From Budorcas taxicolor (Eukaryota > Chordata > Mammalia > Artiodactyla > Bovidae): DNA of 64,000 nt. The stretch spans positions 10,744,001 through 10,808,000 of the forward strand of contig NC_068922.1 of assembly GCF_023091745.1 (NCBI RefSeq), given 5' to 3'. A program made the position numbers and the translations under genes. This document shows, piece after piece, positions 54,032 to 64,000 of this stretch. The notes beneath the pieces are model-generated. The model worked only from the letters and a program-made list of their open reading frames with translations, was not told the DNA's origin and made no database searches. Position 1 is the first letter of the stretch. The number at the start of each line of letters is the position of its first letter.

Positions 54032-56443
54032 GTAAGGACTTTTTAATGCCTTTTATTACCTTTCTATTATATAATTGCAAAAAAGATATCCACTAATAGC
54101 GTAGAATCTAATTGTATTTGGAAGTGAATCTTCTCTAATGTGCATGCGATTAGCGTCGTTTCTCCCGGTCTGTGCCTTTTGTGTCTCAGCATGAAGAATT
54201 CACTTGGCTAAGATTCTGTTGGATGCTGCTTTAATAACCTTAGTTATCTCCTGGAATTGAATGTGAGCTATAAACCGGGAGGTGTTAGTCACTGTGATTT
54301 CCTAGTCTTCTGATATGCTCTGCGGTTTTTACTGTTATAAAACCCAGGAGTCAATGCTTTCTTCTTCTGGATACTATTTCATGGTTTTTTCTTCCAGATA
54401 CTATTTCTCTGGCCAGAGCTCAAGAAGATTACAATGCTCCAGACTGTAGATTCATTAACGTTAAAAAAGGGCAGCGGATCTATGTTTACTCAAAGCTGGT
54501 AAAAGAAAATGAAGCTGGAGAATTCTGGGCTGGCAGCGTAAGACGAGATTATTTAAAATACATAAACTATCTTGACATATGTTGCCCTTAACTTTTCCTC
54601 TGTTACCTATCTTCGATGCCTTTTAATATTTAAAACTAGCTGTTAAGAACAATAGAGGAACTGTGGCTATGCAAAACTTCATGTATATTTGCTTTCATTG
54701 CATTTTAAAGAAACAAGGAAAACTTCATCACAAAACCCAACGTAGGTTTATCTGCTGTTTTGGCAAGAAAATCTAGTCGAACACATGGGGGTGTGAACAT
54801 CCCAAAGAGTCTGAATCTTATTCAAAAATACTTGAGTGGATTTGCCAAGTAAAAGGCATGTGTGCTGGCAGTCAGGCTACATTTCAATATTTTTAAGGAA
54901 ACTTTAGCACCCTCTTTCACTCCAAAGAATCTGCTTTCTTCAGTTAGAACACACAGGGGTGGGCCCTGAGGAGGGATGAAGCTGAACTGATTTACTGTCC
55001 TCCACTGCAGCTCCAGCTCCAGAGATGCATTCTCAAGTAATGAAGAATTAAATCTGAAATGCACTCAAGAATCTGTTCACTTGAATTTTTAAAAATGGGG
55101 AGAGTCCTTTAAAAGTTCTTTAAAATAACTGTCTATTTACTTAAAAAAAAAAGATACAGACTTCATTTATGGGTTCCAAAAAAGATTTCTGGGCAGCTCA
55201 CAGATTGCACACTGAGATGCTCAAGTGGCAGGCCAGTAAGAGTGGGCCACAAAAGAACAGACACGCAGTTTCTGTGGGTTGACTTAGTTGCTGTGAGTGA
55301 ACTTCAGATTTGGGTTTGTACCCCCCAGAATCCAGACTGAGAAGCAAGGCATTGGTAGTTATATGATTCCCATGGACAACAAAGAGGATGCCTGAGGGTT
55401 TCTAAAAGAGTATCACGTTCGCTTTCCCCTCTCTGTTACATTTCTGGACACTCAGGTCTATGCCAATCAGTCTGAGGATGAAATGGGAACCGTGGGTTAT
55501 TTTCCCAGCAACTTGGTCCAGGAACAACATGTGTACCAAGAAGCCACCAAGGAAGTTCCTACCACGGTAAGCATCTCTGGGGCTGGGGAGAGGGGAGAGA
55601 AGTACTCAGAATGTAGATGTAGGCAGGTGTACAAAGATGCATCAGGCAACTTACAAACTGCGTCGAGTAAAGCTCCTCACTTCCAAGGGTGGCATCTCTA
55701 GACAACGAGACTTGGGAGAGCATTTATACCTACTATCAATGTTGAAAGGTTAGTGAACTCTCTCTGTCACTAGAGAAAGTGTTTTAGTTGTAAGTTATCC
55801 TGGAAATGACTCCACGTCACAAAGGAAGAAGCCAAAATAGTATTAACTGAGTCTTACTGACAGGCTCACTTATCAACTAAACACTTGGTCTGAGAAAAAT
55901 ATCAGCACCTGTATTTATTCTTTGTTTAATAAAATCAAAACATTCTGGAAAAAATTTGAATGCCTGTTTTTGTGATAGAGATACTCTACTTATGTATGAA
56001 AAAGAATTGTACTTTTCCTAATGCCCTGGGGTCTTGTATAACCAGAACAGAAATAAAAGATCCTTTTTGAGTGATTTTGCAAGGTGATTATTTTTAAATA
56101 ATTCTTCTGGAGCTAACCGCTATGCAAAAAAACTAAAACATTGACCAACCTACACAAATGCAACTCATTTGTCATCATGTCTTAGCATTGAACTTGAATG
56201 TGTCAAAGAATCATAAATTAAAAGTGTATTTGAGAATTTTCATTTTAAGTAGTTTTTGAGTGAAAGTAAAACTTGTGTCATACTCTCGGGGTTCAAGCTT
56301 TACTTATTTTAACTCCAAATTTCCCTTTGATTACGTATGATTTTAAATAAAGGATCTACATCTATTTTTTTTGGTCCTGCATGCTCAGCTCAGTCTTTTT
56401 TCGCTTTTTTTTCCCCTAGGATATTGACTTCTTCTGCGAGTAA
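53917..56443 (+). CDS. OTOR: OTOR, otoraplin (MIA-family secreted SH3-like protein, spliced, 129 aa)
   Basis: Coding joins 53917-54031, 54398-54537, 55456-55566 and 56420-56443: 390 nt, 129 residues plus TAA, all introns GT/AG and frame intact. Residues 1 to about 18-20 (MARLLFLFLPGLVAVCAVHG) form a signal peptide. The mature part is one SH3-like domain with the MIA-family cysteines at C32, C37, C55 and C128, expected to form two disulfides, and the typical segments EDYNAPDC, GEFWAGSVY and GYFPSNLV. Otoraplin is known as a cochlear and eye-expressed secreted protein made by inner-ear fibrocytes; its molecular role is poorly defined. The ATG has A at -3 and G at +4. Position directly after SNRPB2 supports orthology. 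Compared with human OTOR (128 aa, from memory) it has one extra residue near 86-92 and gains the sequon N89-Q-S. Other MIA paralogues fit less well because the C-terminus is DIDFFCE. Confidence 0.95.
54398..54537 (+). CDS. OTOR: OTOR exon 2
   Basis: 140 nt; the acceptor TTCTTCCAG ends at 54397 and the donor AGC|GTAAGA is at 54538. It completes Tyr39 and encodes most of the SH3-like core including C55. Intron 1 is only 366 bp. Confidence 0.95.
54538..56419 (+). other. OTOR introns 2 and 3
   Basis: Intron 2 is 54538-55455 (918 bp) and intron 3 is 55567-56419 (853 bp), with exon 3 between them. No transposon is recognised in either, in contrast to SNRPB2. Confidence 0.75.
55456..55566 (+). CDS. 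OTOR: OTOR exon 3
   Basis: 37 codons, phase 0 to 0, acceptor CTCAG and donor ACG|GTAAGC. It encodes VYANQSEDEMG through EVPTT, including the GYFPSNLV strand. This exon carries the extra codon and the NQS sequon. Confidence 0.95.
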
Positions 56444-56490
56444 GAAGTTGGACAAATTTGCCGATAGAAAGCAAACTTCAGAAATAAAGA
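56420..56490 (+). CDS. OTOR: OTOR exon 4 (terminal, stop at 56441-56443)
   Basis: A long pyrimidine tract before CCTAG, then seven codons DIDFFCE with the last conserved cysteine, then TAA. AATAAA at 56483-56488 lies 40 nt after the stop; a longer 3' UTR is possible. Confidence 0.9.
56483..56488 (+). terminator. OTOR: candidate OTOR poly(A) signal
   Basis: AATAAA soon after the stop codon, followed by an A-rich run. It is the first hexamer after the stop, but being so close to the stop it may not be the only site. Confidence 0.5.
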
Positions 56491-58227
56491 AAAAAAAAAA
56501 CAAAAACCAAAATACCTGTCCTTATTTTCTGACTTTTGTTTCAGGGGTTTGACTTGGGCCTGGAGATGGCAGATAAAGGGGAGGGGAGGGGAGAGGGTGA
56601 AGGAGGAAGAAGGAAAGGAAATGGGAGGGGGAGTGTTCTCCTGGTCTGATCTTCCAGACTACCTGGAACTGGATGGTGTTTGCCTCAGATGGGTGAGTTG
56701 AAAGCAGAGGATTATTTTTTCAGCCTAAAGCCTTCTCTTACAAAGGGATCAAATAGAAGATGGTTCATTTATAGTTATTTCTAAATAGTAATTCTTCCCA
56801 GCTCTTTGGATCCTTGAATAAACTTAAGGTCATGATTCTCTTTTTTGGACATGATGTCTTCTACTAGTCTCTCTGGCTAACTGCAGTATTATAATGTACC
56901 CCAATAGACATAATAGTTGATGCCTTTGGGGTGTGAAGCTGCTGGAGGAGAAAAAACTGTTTGGACTATGCTTCTAAATTTCTTTTTAAAAAAAGTCTCA
57001 CAAATTATTTCAGTTGGATAACTTTATTTTCTAAACAATAAATTTACCTCTCCCCAAATTTTAAATAATGTAAAATTTTAATTTCAATAAATTTTCATTT
57101 TAACAGAGTTTAAATAATTTTAAATTTAAACTTTTAATTTTTAAATTAGTCTAAGTGGTGGGGTACTTTATGAAATATTTGTAATATAATAATTTCCCCT
57201 TATTATGCGCTATTACTGGATATTATTCAAGCTTCAAATCAAAAAATTTTTTAAAAGTCTGTGGGTTATTTTGTCCATTGTTATTTCAACTTTGAATATC
57301 CTCTTCCCTAAGTCGAGGGTAATATGTTAAGAGATCTGGTGAGGGGATACAGGTTTGGCGATCCTGATGGACTCACAAGTTTTTCCACAGTTAACTGGAA
57401 ATCAGCTTTGGTTGTGTGTTACTAATGTAATTCTTTTGATGTAGTCATGAGCTTTTGTTTGTTTGTTTACATGTAATTAAAATGCCTGTGCTACACTCAA
57501 AATTTTCACAATTTCTGAGTTAAGAATGTTTAAAAACACTTTCAGCTTGAGGAATAGAAAGTCTGGGAGGTGAGCGTTGAGAATGAGATTTGTTCCCGTT
57601 TTCTGGAGTCTGATCATTCCACAAGCATAGAGAGGAGGATTTTTAGGACAGGTTGGAGACTTGGACCCCAGGGTCATTTTACAGCTGTGTCCACTGTGAC
57701 TTTGCGTGAATATGTTTTTGCCAAACTCTTATGGACGTCAGTCAAATAAAATGGTATCCCCCCAGGGAAAAGCCCCTCAAATCCAAACCTACCTTTTTCT
57801 TCTTTGTTTTCTCTCATTTTATTCCCATCTAGATCTCTCCACACAATTTTAAGGTAAGAGGCATTTACCCAACCTCTGTTTCTATCTGCCTGTTACTTGC
57901 TGGCCTCCCCTGATTCCAGATACCCCATCACCTCTCAAGACATCCAGCACCCCCACTGTGCCCTCAGTCTACCCAGAACCCCCATCTGCCCAGGCGCAGG
58001 CATCCAGCCTCACTCCTCAGGTACAGGGCTTCCAGCTGTAGGCTCCCTCCTGGCCCAGATCTGCTCCTACCCTCAGGACTGGTCTCATCCAGAAATTCAG
58101 AGCTCATTGACTGATTCAAATCTCCTGGGGGCTCACCTGCTAGGAAAGAACGAAGACTCTTGCAGGAGCTTCAAAAACCATCGAGGCTCTGAGAAAGCAA
58201 AAAGTCATCCCTGGACCAGTAGGGGTA
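56491..58227. other. intergenic downstream of OTOR
   Basis: Includes a purine tract (about 56566-56635) and AT-rich DNA around 57000-57260. Part may belong to a longer OTOR 3' UTR. No gene recognised. Confidence 0.5.
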
Positions 58228-58335
58228 GGGCCTCATCTGGGAGCTGGTTAGAAAGTGGAGTCTCAGGGCCCACCGCAGATCTTCTGAATCAAAACCTGCA
58301 TCTTAACAAGACCCTCGGGGATACACGGACACATC
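58228..58335 (+). mobile_element. MER5A-like DNA transposon fragment
   Basis: CTGGGAGCTGGTTAGAAAGT, TCTCAGGGCCCACCGCAGAT and CATCTTAACAAGACCCTCGG. Confidence 0.7.
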
Positions 58336-58577
58336 CTAGGAAGGGAAAAACTTGCTTCTACTCTCCTCGACTCTGTGGCTGGACCTAAGAGTTTAAACTG
58401 TTGTAGGACAGGTAAATAGGAAAAAAGCATACACATTTAATTCATAAGATTTATAGAAGGATAAGAAAATAGGATGAGATTTGGACATGGGTAGCACAGA
58501 CAAGTCGGTCCCACGAGCCCACTTAGGGAGAGTGGGAGATGGCCTAGGGCAGGGCAATGGGTACCAGTGCAAGTGAG

Positions 58578-58753
58578 GAAATTCCCTGGTGGTCCAGTGG
58601 CTAAGACTCCATGCTCCTAATGCAAGAGGCCCAGGTTTGAGCCCTGCTTAGGGAACTGAGCTCACATAAATCGCATAGATCTCAACTAAAAAAGATTCCT
58701 CATGCCACAGCTAAGACCCAGTGCAGCCAAATAAATTTTAAAAAAAAATTTTA
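58578..58753 (+). mobile_element. CHR-type SINE
   Basis: Forward copy, head GAAATTCCCTGGTGGTCCAG to GCAGCCAAATAAATTTTAAA tail. Confidence 0.87.
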
Positions 58754-59077
58754 ATTGAAAATATAAAGTTAATTTTTCTCCAAAAAAGTGGATACCACTT
58801 CAGGATGAGGCCAGTACAGAAAGCCCGTGAAGGTGAGGAGAGTCAGAGCATGTGGGGTGCTGGCAGGCAAAAACTTGAAATCTTTTTTAAAGGATGTGTG
58901 GAATTGGTGGCTCAGAAAAGCTGGGTGATGAAAGCAGAGCCCAGGGCACCCAGGAAGACTGTGGGCTGCACAGCTTGGTGCTGCCATTTCCTAGCTATGC
59001 ATGTGCTTGAATAAGGTCCTAACCTTGAGGAACCTCCTTTTTCTTGACTACAAAAGGGGTTACGGACAGCCTAGTGG

Positions 59078-59205
59078 CAATTACTGGCAGTCTAATGGTT
59101 AAGACACTGTGTTTCCAAGGCAGGATCAATGAGTTCAATTGCTGGTTGGGGAGCTAAGATCCCACATGCCATGTGGTGTGGCAAAAATAAAATAAAAAAT
59201 GCAGA
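59078..59205 (+). mobile_element. CHR-type SINE (short)
   Basis: Forward copy; CTAATGGTTAAGACACTGTG head part and GATCCCACATGCCATGTGGT before an AAAATAAAATAAA tail. Confidence 0.8.
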
Positions 59206-59261
59206 CTTAGAGAACAAACTTAGGGTTGCCAGTGCAGAAGGATGGGAGGAAAGGGTAGTTA

Positions 59262-59462
59262 AGGAGTTTGGGATCAATATGTAAACCCCACTGTATTTAA
59301 AATGGAGGACCAACAAGGTCCTACTGTACACAGAGGACTCTGCTCAATGTTATGTGGCAGCCTGGATGGGAGGGGAGTATGAGGAAGAACGGGTACATGT
59401 ATATGGATGGCTGAGTCCCATGGCTGTCCATCTGAAACTATCACAACCTTGTTAACTGGCTA
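59262..59462 (+). mobile_element. L1 3' UTR fragment
   Basis: Forward copy with CAACAAGGTCCTACTGTACA and GCAGCCTGGATGGGAGGGGA, directly abutting the BovB at 59463. Confidence 0.85.
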
Positions 59463-60440
59463 TCAGTTCAGTTCAGTCGCTCAGTCATGCCCAACTCTTT
59501 GCGACCCCATGAATTGCAGCACACCAGGCCTCCCTGTCCATCACCAACTCCCGGAGTTTACCCAAACTCATGTCCATAGAGTTGGTGATGCCATCTAGCC
59601 ATCTCATCCTCTGTCATCCCCTTCTCCTCCTGCCCCTAATCCCTTCCAGCATCAGGGTCTTTTCCATGAGTCAGCTGTTCGCATGAGGTGGCCAAAGTAT
59701 TGGAGTTTCAGCTTTAGCATCAATCCTTCCAATGAACACCCAGGACTGATCTCCTTTAAGATGGACTGGTTGGATCTCCTTGCAGTCCAAGGGACTCTCA
59801 AGAGTCTTCTCCAACACCACAGTTCAAAAGCATCAATTCTTCGGTGCTCAGCTTTCTTCATAGTCCAACCCTCACATCCATACATGACCACTGGAAAAAC
59901 CATAGCCTTGACTAGGCGGACCTTTGTTGGCAAAGTAATCTCTCTGCTTTTCAATATGCTATCTAGGTTGGTCATAACTTTCCTTCCAAGGAGTAAGTGT
60001 CTTTTAATTTCATGGCTGCAATCACCATCTGCAGTGATTTTGGAGCCCCCAAAAATAAAATCTGACACTGTTTCTACTGTTTCCCCATCTATTTCCCATG
60101 AAGTGATGGGACCGGATGCCATGATCTTCGTTTTCTGAATGTTGAGCTTTAAGCCAAGTTTTTCACTCTCCTCTTTCCCTTTCATCAAGAGGCTTTTCAG
60201 TTCCTCTTCACTTTCTGCCATAAGGGTGGTGTCACCTGCATATCTGAGGTTATTGATCTTTCTCCCGGCAATCTTGATTCCAGCTTGTGCTTCTTCCAGC
60301 CCAGCGTTTTTCATGATGTACTCTGCATATAAGTTAAATAAGCAGGGTGACAATATACAGCCTTGACGTACTCCTTTTCCTATTTGGAACCAGTCTGTTG
60401 TTCCACGTCCAGTTCTAACTGTTGCTTCCTGACCTGCATA
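59463..60440 (-). mobile_element. BovB LINE, 0.98 kb, with altered RT active site
   Basis: Reverse copy truncated inside the RT (begins at YAGQEATVRTGRGT). Its 276-codon frame reads LRYAGDTTLMAES where the family has YADD, so a catalytic aspartate is lost (60231-60242). Confidence 0.93.
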
Positions 60441-61679
60441 TACTCGAATATAAAATGAAAAGGTTTTCAAAACCAAATACAAAATAAATAATAAAAGGGA
60501 TTAATGAAAACTTTGTGGCTGAGTTGTGGCAAGGTTTAAATACAATGTGTGCACAGGGTCTGCAAATGGCAGGACCCCTAAGTGGCAGTCACTATCAGCT
60601 GACCTGAGAGGATTTTCGTGGACAATGCCCTTCACTCGTACACTTGTGCTGTAACCTACCAGATGCTTCACTGATCAGACACTGCATTTCCCCATCAGAC
60701 CATCTGGAATGTCCATAGCAAAGATATTTGGAACACTTTCCAGATTGCATACTTTTATGTAGTTTTATTACTATTTTTTAAATCACCTAAAATTGTCTGA
60801 CAGTCCCAAGTCATTTCAGGGACATGGTGTGAAATATGTGTGTATAATTTTTTTTCAAGGCTATTTTTTGTTTATTTAACTCTGCCATATTTACTTTTAC
60901 ATAAATGTTCTTTTACATATTGCATGTATAATTTAGATTCGAGGTCCCAGTTCTGGTCACAGCCGTTCGTCAGCATCAGCATGGAAGGGTCACCACACCT
61001 TAGAAAGATCAACATGTATAATTTGCTCACCCATGAGACCTACAGTCAGATAAGTGTCAGCGTGTAGACTAATCATATTAGGGTTGTCTCATTTGTGTAT
61101 CTCCATCGTAGCAGGGGTGTAAACAGCAGCAACTCTTGGGAAATCCACCTCATGGTGGGGGAAGGGTGCCCCCCACCAGAGCGTGATCCCTTGGGTCCAC
61201 AGCTTGAGGGCAGTCTCTGTATTTGCAGGGCTGTATGCTGTCCCTCTGCTTTCTAGAGGTGGGAAGTTCAAGTCCATAGCCAGACATTCTGACCCTCATT
61301 CTGTTGAAAGCCTTGTATAAGATCCAAACCACATGACAGCCCAAGGGTCACTGGGGAGAGAGAACTCCTTCTCAGATCATAACAGGGACCCACAGGGAGA
61401 CTGAGGTCTGTGGTTTCCACTCACTTTCTAAAAAGGCACGCATGGGTCAGAATGCATATTAAGGAAGAGGTTATTCTGGATAGATTAGTAGGATGCATAA
61501 TGTTACATGTGATACATCTTTGTTACGGTAAATACAGTAAATACAAGTAATCTAAACAGGCTGCACATGGCTGTTTATGCATTTTGGCCTCGTGTTATGT
61601 CAAAGTCAGTGGAACTTCTGCAATGGAATCGTTGTAGATTTCAGACCCCTCGAGACTCTTCCTTATCATGTGGGACGCT
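60441..61679. other. intergenic, nothing recognised
   Basis: No gene or named repeat seen. Confidence 0.5.
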
Positions 61680-61892
61680 GGCTCAGACTTCTGTTGTTTG
61701 TCACCAAGTTCATGTCCTTTAAACTCTTGCTTCCCATTTTACTCAGCTACATGTGGGAATAATAATGCCTTTGAAGATAACAATAACTAACTGTGGGGAT
61801 GATTAAGGGGATTAAATTAAATGTGATACTGTTTGTAAAATCACCCAGCACAGTGCACAGTACACAGTAGGCATGTAATAGACGTTAATAAA
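61680..61892 (+). mobile_element. MIR SINE 3' part
   Basis: GATTAAATTAAATGTGATAC, CCCAGCACAGTGCACAGTAC and GCATGTAATAGACGTTAATA match the MIR end. Confidence 0.7.
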
Positions 61893-61930
61893 ATTAACTT
61901 CAAAATGAGAGGCTTTTAAAATCTTTTTGA

Positions 61931-62180
61931 GGGACTTCCCTGGTGGTCCAGGTGTTAAGAATCTGCCTTACGATGCAGGGGACATGGCTTTCATCCTTGG
62001 TCTGGGAGCTGAGATCCCACATGCTGAGGAGCAACTAAGCCTGTAGGCCAGAACAATGAGCCCCTGCGCCACACTAGAGAGTCTGTGGGCCCCACGAAAG
62101 AGCCTGCATGCTGAAACAAAGGTCCCACATGCCGCAGCTAAGGCTGGACACAGCCAAATAAATACTTATTTTTTTAAAAA
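61931..62180 (+). mobile_element. CHR-type SINE, near full length
   Basis: Forward copy GGGACTTCCCTGGTGGTCCA to ACAGCCAAATAAATACTTA. All usual internal blocks are present. Confidence 0.9.
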
Positions 62181-63399
62181 AAGCATAAAACATTTTGAAA
62201 CCTTGGAAGAACTACAGATTTTTCTAAGTGAATCAAAAGTATATCTTGCACATCTTTTATTTCCAGAACACTTCCGTCTTTCTCCATAGTTTTTTGCCAG
62301 TGGTTTGCAAGGCATTCTGTAAATACTTAGCAGGAAGATGCAGACACACATATACACAAGCTTGACAAATGTTACATTTAACGTCTGGGATGGCACCTCT
62401 TTCCTACCTTCATTACCGGGGAAATGTTTCTGGTGCTCTGTTAAAGAGATGTTTAAAAACCCCTGGGCACCAGGGAGATACTGTTCCCTTATAAGCCTCA
62501 ATGCCCTGTTTCTTAGAGTTCTTCCCGCTCTCACCCTCCCGCAGCCTCAAAGGATATTGCCAATGGCAGGAGGCCATCAGACTCTCCCTGCTATCTGATG
62601 TTCAGCCAAGAACGACTTTGCTTGATTTCAGCCACTCCTGAGTGCTTGCAGTTGTGACATATCCTTGGGATGACTAATAAAGAAGTGGCTAGAGGTCTTT
62701 CAGAGTAAATCCCTTGCCGTCCTGCAGAAACTATTAAAGACTGACCTAATTAATGAGCCCATAGATTTGTGAGCCACCTCATTTTCAGAGAACAGGCTTT
62801 AAAATTCCCTTTCTTGGCTATTTCCCTGGAACAAACATTCAGCGAATGGCAAGAAAGGGCGATTTAAGGCCCCGCTTTGATTACCTGCTGAAAACACCAT
62901 GAGCTCATCTCTCCCTGCCTTTGGGCAGCACATTCCTGCTGTAATAGCATTCCTTTTTGTTAAAAGTTGTATCTCTTGTTCAAGGGGCCGGTGGTTGGGC
63001 AAGCTGTTTTGCTCTCTGCAAACCTGCAAGAGGTAAATCAGAATCTCCATCAGATATTAAGAATAGAGACCCAGTTTTTCAATTCCCAGCTGTGAAGTCT
63101 TAAAACCCTTTCCCCACCAGTCCTAGGAATGGTTTTCTTTCTGACTTGCTATGTGAAATGGCAAAGTGAAACAGAGTAACTGATGTGATTGTCAGGATAA
63201 TCAAGCCTCCAGTCAACTTCTACCAGAAAACCCAGATTATTAGGGTCCCCACCTCCTTCCCTGCCCTGATGGTTTTGGTAAAGACACAGTTTGTGCAAAA
63301 AATACTTGAGTCACAGTTGATTTCATTCAATGTTCACAGTGTGGCTAAATTCAGCAGTGGTTTTTGCACAGTCAAGTTTTAGAAAATCCTAGCATATTT
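62181..63399. other. intergenic, nothing recognised
   Basis: Open frames up to 122 codons have no recognisable family. 63678-64000 is likewise featureless. Confidence 0.5.
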
Positions 63400-63677
63400 C
63401 AGGAGAAGGCAATGGGGCAACCCACTCCAATACTCTTGCCTGGAAAATCCCATGGACAGAGGAGTCTGGTGGGCTGCAGTCCATGAGGTTGCGAAGAGTC
63501 GGACACGACTGAGCGACTTCCCTTTCACTTTTCACTTTCATGCACTGGAGAAGAAAATGGCAACCCACTCCAGTGTTCTTGCCTGGAGAATCCCAGGGAT
63601 GGTGGAGCCTGGTGGCCTGCTGTCTATGGGGTTGCACAGAGTTGGACACGACTGAAGTGACTTAGCAGCAGCAGCAG
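63400..63677 (+). mobile_element. Bov-A2 SINE (dimer)
   Basis: Two tandem Bov-A monomers (GGAGAAGGCAATGG... and GGAGAAGAAAATGGCAACCC...) separated by a CACTTTTCACTTTC linker, ending in (AGC)n. This is the standard Bov-A2 layout. Confidence 0.94.
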
Positions 63678-64000
63678 CATATTTCATACGCTTAGAAAAG
63701 AGGTAAATTGAAGGTGTCAGCACTCTTAGCCTCATGGGCTCCTGACCCTTGGTAAGTGTGGGGCATTTATTGCTTCTCAAGTTTATTGGCCGTGCCCCCA
63801 GTTCCGTACAGGGAAATAGGAAGCTTCATTCATGTCACATGTAAACACATCTCTGGAGGGAGTGGGTATTTTAGCTCCGTATGGAGAGAAGACATAGGAG
63901 CAAGCACTAGGAGGAAAAAAAAAATCTCATTTCTTCGACAAGCAGCCTTATACATCTGAATGCTGGTGGGGGGTGGCAAAGAGAAAGGGAAATCACACAA

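Noticed and set aside
57897..58388. A 163-codon frame downstream of OTOR
   Set aside because: Proline/serine-rich chance-like composition; it runs into a MER5A-like fragment.
1..64000. Possibility of an undescribed gene cluster or system
   Set aside because: Outside SNRPB2, OTOR and the RPL23A retrocopy, every long open frame I could place belongs to a retroelement, and the rest lack any coding support.

Overview
The window is nuclear DNA from a ruminant, most likely a bovid such as cattle, sheep or goat. The evidence is the repeat content: ten BovB (RTE-type) LINE pieces, a dozen Bov-tA/Bov-A2 SINEs, about a dozen CHR-type tRNA-derived SINEs and ruminant L1 3' ends, laid over older mammalian repeats (MIR, L2, MLT1, MER5A, MER20, other hAT fossils). 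The exact species cannot be decided from the sequence alone. Only two host protein-coding genes are supported, both on the + strand and both spliced. SNRPB2 (U2 snRNP protein B'') has a CpG-island promoter near 28.85-29.45 kb and coding exons from 32,208 to 42,503. OTOR (otoraplin, a small secreted SH3-like protein of the MIA family) has coding exons from 53,917 to 56,443. The order SNRPB2-OTOR matches human 20p12.1.

Layout. 0-17.6 kb is intergenic: BovB, SINE, L1 and L2 fragments, an MLT1 LTR split by a younger solo LTR, a 5'-truncated RPL23A processed pseudogene (8.10-8.50 kb) and a GC-rich island-like stretch (15.9-16.74 kb). 17.66-23.69 kb is a reverse-orientation LTR retroelement bounded by TG...CA and a 4-bp direct repeat, itself split by a 2.7-kb BovB. 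24.3-28.3 kb holds two more long BovB pieces in opposite orientations. 28.85-42.71 kb is SNRPB2, seven exons with the first non-coding; introns 1 and 3 are enlarged by BovB copies, the intron 3 copy being nearly full length. 42.7-53.7 kb is intergenic and holds a BovB with a 448-codon open frame and an L1 inserted into an opposite-strand L1. 53.84-56.49 kb is OTOR, four coding exons. 56.5-64 kb is intergenic with SINEs, a BovB whose reverse-transcriptase active site is damaged, and a Bov-A2 dimer.

The two genes do not form an operon or pathway. SNRPB2 is a ubiquitous splicing factor gene with a TATA-less CpG promoter. OTOR looks like a tissue-restricted secreted-protein gene with a TATA-like box. 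Almost all other long open frames are BovB or L1 reverse-transcriptase remnants or chance frames. I found no undescribed biological system. The points most worth checking are a predicted N-glycosylation sequon plus one extra codon in OTOR, the composite LTR element with unlike ends and a ~70-bp tandem array, the GC-rich segment with a 77-bp duplication and a CTCF-like motif, and several transposon-in-transposon insertions with readable target-site duplications.
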